Assembly: GCA_947627125.1 (NCBI GenBank)
Contig: CANQUY010000086.1
Location: 1-7,356 of the forward strand
Direction: 5' to 3'
Source: an uncultured Clostridia bacterium
GTDB taxonomy: Bacteria > Bacillota > Clostridia > Christensenellales > Borkfalkiaceae
DNA length: 7,356 nt
A program made the position numbers and the translations under genes. The notes under the pieces were generated by a model that was not told the origin of the DNA, made no database searches, and worked only from the letters and a program-made list of their open reading frames with translations. Shown one piece after another: positions 5,465-7,356 of the stretch (positions are counted from its first letter, which is position 1; each line of letters begins with the position of its first letter).

Positions 5465-5496
5465 GTCTGTAAGCTATTTTACTCGCCCCCGCGGCC

Positions 5497-7251
5497 TCAG
5501 GTGAGTTTGTAATCATATACGACCTGTTGGCCATTAGAAGAATATATCACTTTGCTAAACTCTTCCTCTTCCCAATCTGCCTTGGAGCCCGTGAAGCAGA
5601 TCTGCAGGGGCACGTCATCGCTGCCGTAGCAACCGCGGAATATGGTATCTGCGTGAATTTGTTTTTTGGCATTGTCATTTCCAAATGTGGCCGGTTCGAT
5701 CTTTGCCTGGAAAACAGCCTTCGTCAAATTCTTATTGTTCTGGAACACATAGATCTGAATTTCCGTCAGGGTCTTCGGGAAGACGATCTCACGGATATCG
5801 GCTCCGCTGAAGGCGCACTCTTTGATGGTCTTTACTCCCTCGGGCAGAACTATTTCTTGCAGGCTTGTGCAATCGAGGAATACATTGATACCGATCGTTT
5901 CCAGCCCCGCCGACGGCAATTTCACCTCGGTGAGGTTGCTGCAGTAGGAAAAAGTATTGGACGGAAGTTCTGCGATCGTCGCCTCGGACATATCGACGGA
6001 CTGAAGCGTGGCGTCAGCGTCGAAGATTGCCGCTCCCAAAGTCGTTGTTCCCTTGATCGTGACGTCTTGAAGCCCCTTGACCGAATCAAACGCATAAGCG
6101 CCGTAGCTTGCGTTGCCCTCCAGAACCAAATGTTCGATCGTGGCGCCCGCAAACGCCCCTGCGCCGACATTGACGCCATCTTCGATGACAAGCGTCCCGA
6201 TATGTAAGTCCTTGATAGGGGACCTATTGTAAAGAAGATCTCTCAACCACGAGCGGAGTTGATAGCCGTTTTGCGAAACAACTTCATCCGAGATCGCACC
6301 CTTGACCTCGACATCGGCATCGTTGAGCGAGGAAGTGATCGTGAGGTCTTCTCCCTCCTCGACCAGATCGGGAGAGATTGTCACTTCGCAATTCCCCTCG
6401 CCGTTGACCTCGTAGTGCCCCTCCAGCTGATTCTTGCCGCAGACCGAGCAGACGCCGTCAACAAACTGATGCCCCGTGGGTTCCACGCTCTCGACAATAC
6501 TTGTACCGCAGACCGTGCAAGTCTTTAAGATCAATCCCCTCTCCGTACAGCCGACCTCGATGATCGTAGTGGGCTCGGCATCCCCGAAGTCGTGTTCCCC
6601 AAAGCAGGTTGCAACGGTGAATTCCCGCACCGTGCCATCGGTAAAGGTGACCTTGAGTTTGTTCCCGCTTGATTCAACGTTCTCAACGCCTCTGCTGGCA
6701 ATCGAGCCGAGATTGCTCCACTCGGTGTCGGTGAGCTGCCAGACGGTGAAATCGTCGGTGTTAAGGTAGAAATCACCCTTGATGGCGTCCTTGAGCAGAG
6801 GGTCCGAAGCCTCGGGGTCCTTATCGCCCGAGAACCAAAGAACGCCGTCGCGGCCGGGTTTGCCCTGTTCGCCCTTGAGGGTGAGAATGGGAGAGCCCCA
6901 ACCATCCGCTTTCTTTTGGTACAATGCACCAGTGTTGGTATTGAGGTAGAAGTCGTTCGTTGCGCCGAGGTTGGCGACGGGTTCCTCTGTGCCATAGTAC
7001 CAATTTGCGGCCGTTTCCGTCCAAGTTCCGTTTTCGGTCTTGACATAACTTGCAAGCGTTTGGGTGTTGAGGTAGTAATCTCCTTCACGCCCAAGCGTAT
7101 CGGCGGGAACTTCTGCGCCGTAGTACCATTGATTGCCTGCGGTTGTGTTGTCGTCCGTGTTTCCGCATGCGCTCATGAGTCCGAGGGACAGAACAAGCGC
7201 AAGCAAACAGACAAGGACCGCAAGCAAGGAAATGCGTTTTTTGCCTTTCAT
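5497..7251 (-). CDS. Large surface lipoprotein: GDFYLNT repeats, collagen-like segment, CxxC module, BspA-type LRRs
   Basis: Encodes 584 residues from Met at 7251, chosen because AAGGAG lies 7 bases upstream and a basic-hydrophobic signal peptide begins there; the 28 codons upstream look untranslated. The signal peptide ends at LMSAC (probable lipid on Cys29). Three imperfect repeats follow at about 42-82, 84-126 and 139-182, each with W, aromatic, G, then GDYYLNT, NDFYLNT or GDFYLNT and a later W. GEQGKPGRDG (127-136) is collagen-like. Cys216, Cys235, CTVC (245-248), GHQF (260-263) and CSVC (268-271) form a zinc-ribbon-like module resembling that of the 253-residue lipoprotein. From about 355 to 545 run degenerate BspA-type leucine-rich repeats (AFAG, AFDS, TFSYCSNLTEV, VFLDCTSLQEIVLPEG, AFSG). 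The end includes FTGSKADWEEEEF. Probably surface-exposed and binding or adhesive; the ligand is unknown. Confidence 0.9.
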   Translation of the reverse strand: MKGKKRISLLAVLVCLLALVLSLGLMSACGNTDDNTTAGNQWYYGAEVPADTLGREGDYYLNTQTLASYVKTENGTWTETAANWYYGTEEPVANLGATNDFYLNTNTGALYQKKADGWGSPILTLKGEQGKPGRDGVLWFSGDKDPEASDPLLKDAIKGDFYLNTDDFTVWQLTDTEWSNLGSIASRGVENVESSGNKLKVTFTDGTVREFTVATCFGEHDFGDAEPTTIIEVGCTERGLILKTCTVCGTSIVESVEPTGHQFVDGVCSVCGKNQLEGHYEVNGEGNCEVTISPDLVEEGEDLTITSSLNDADVEVKGAISDEVVSQNGYQLRSWLRDLLYNRSPIKDLHIGTLVIEDGVNVGAGAFAGATIEHLVLEGNASYGAYAFDSVKGLQDVTIKGTTTLGAAIFDADATLQSVDMSEATIAELPSNTFSYCSNLTEVKLPSAGLETIGINVFLDCTSLQEIVLPEGVKTIKECAFSGADIREIVFPKTLTEIQIYVFQNNKNLTKAVFQAKIEPATFGNDNAKKQIHADTIFRGCYGSDDVPLQICFTGSKADWEEEEFSKVIYSSNGQQVVYDYKLT

Positions 7252-7285
7252 TGTCTTTCTCCTTATGATAATTTGATTTGTGAAC

Positions 7286-7316
7286 CCCTTTATCCACACA
7301 AAATGGTTGGAAAGGG
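7286..7316 (-). other. Leader hairpin of the large lipoprotein mRNA
   Basis: CCCTTT (7286-7291) pairs with AAAGGG (7311-7316), and CCA (7294-7296) with TGG (7308-7310), leaving a 2-base bulge and an 11-base loop. It lies between the predicted transcription start and the ribosome binding site. No known riboswitch is recognised. Confidence 0.4.
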
Positions 7317-7325
7317 CCCAAATCT

Positions 7326-7340
7326 TGATAATCATTATAT
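7326..7340. promoter_or_regulatory. Fur/PerR-family operator overlapping a -10 box
   Basis: TGATAATCATTATAT matches 13 of 15 positions of the 7-1-7 Fur box (TGATAATNATTATCA) and also 13 of 15 of the PerR box (TTATAATNATTATAA). On the minus strand it contains TATAAT (7334-7339), a good -10 for the large lipoprotein gene. The matching -35 would fall at about 7357-7362, just outside the window. A further TGATAAT half-site is at 7266-7272 beside the ribosome binding site. Which Fur-family regulator would bind cannot be told from the sequence. Confidence 0.55.
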
Positions 7341-7343
7341 CAT

Positions 7344-7356
7344 CCCCCCCCCCCCC
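7344..7356. other. Run of 13 C at the window end
   Basis: A pure C homopolymer ends the sequence, directly upstream of the promoter of the large lipoprotein gene. It could be a real tract (possibly variable in length) or an assembly edge. Confidence 0.6.

Noticed and set aside
7252..7335. Upstream extension of the large lipoprotein to residue MIIKIWALS
   Set aside because: It would put 28 residues before a clear signal peptide, overlaps the predicted -10 and leader hairpin, and lacks the AAGGAG site found before the ATG at 7251.

Overview
The window looks like a stretch of a Gram-positive, moderately GC-rich chromosome from the Clostridia, most likely an uncultured gut-type member (Christensenellales-like is a guess). 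The grounds are a clostridial-style ParE/ParC pair, a classic rubrerythrin, AGGAG-type ribosome binding sites, canonical sigma-A promoters, two BspA-type leucine-rich-repeat lipoproteins, and dense families of short intergenic hairpin repeats.

Layout. At the left, on the minus strand, lie a complete type IIA topoisomerase B subunit (parE-like, 247-2307) and the start of its A subunit (parC-like, 1-260, cut by the window edge). They overlap by 14 bases and are driven by a near-perfect promoter at 2339-2367. A repeat cluster (cluster A, about 2402-2820) separates them from a plus-strand rubrerythrin (2901-3443) with its own consensus promoter. Cluster B (about 3466-3921) follows, then a plus-strand 253-residue LRR lipoprotein (4060-4821). 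Cluster C (about 4852-5364) and a strong bidirectional terminator (5393-5435) come next. Last is a minus-strand 584-residue LRR lipoprotein (5497-7251) whose promoter region, near the right edge, carries a Fur/PerR-like operator. The window ends in a run of 13 C.

How the genes relate. ParE and ParC would form one heterotetrameric topoisomerase. Rubrerythrin is a stand-alone peroxide-detoxification gene. The two lipoproteins are convergent and share architecture (lipobox, paired CxxC module, BspA-type LRRs), so they are probably distant members of one surface-protein family. Nothing visible ties them functionally to the other genes.

The most interesting feature is in the non-coding DNA. All three clusters are built from a small set of modules. 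The main one is a short hairpin in which the core GAGC-GYA-GCGA is nearly constant while the four bases on each side change in a compensated way (TTCT/AGAA, TCCT/AGGA, CCCT/AGGG, TGGT/ACCA, TTCA/TGAA, TGCT/AGCA). The fold, rather than the sequence, appears to be conserved. A second double-hairpin family shows the same behaviour with the same GCA loop. No transposase is present in the window, so the elements are non-autonomous here.
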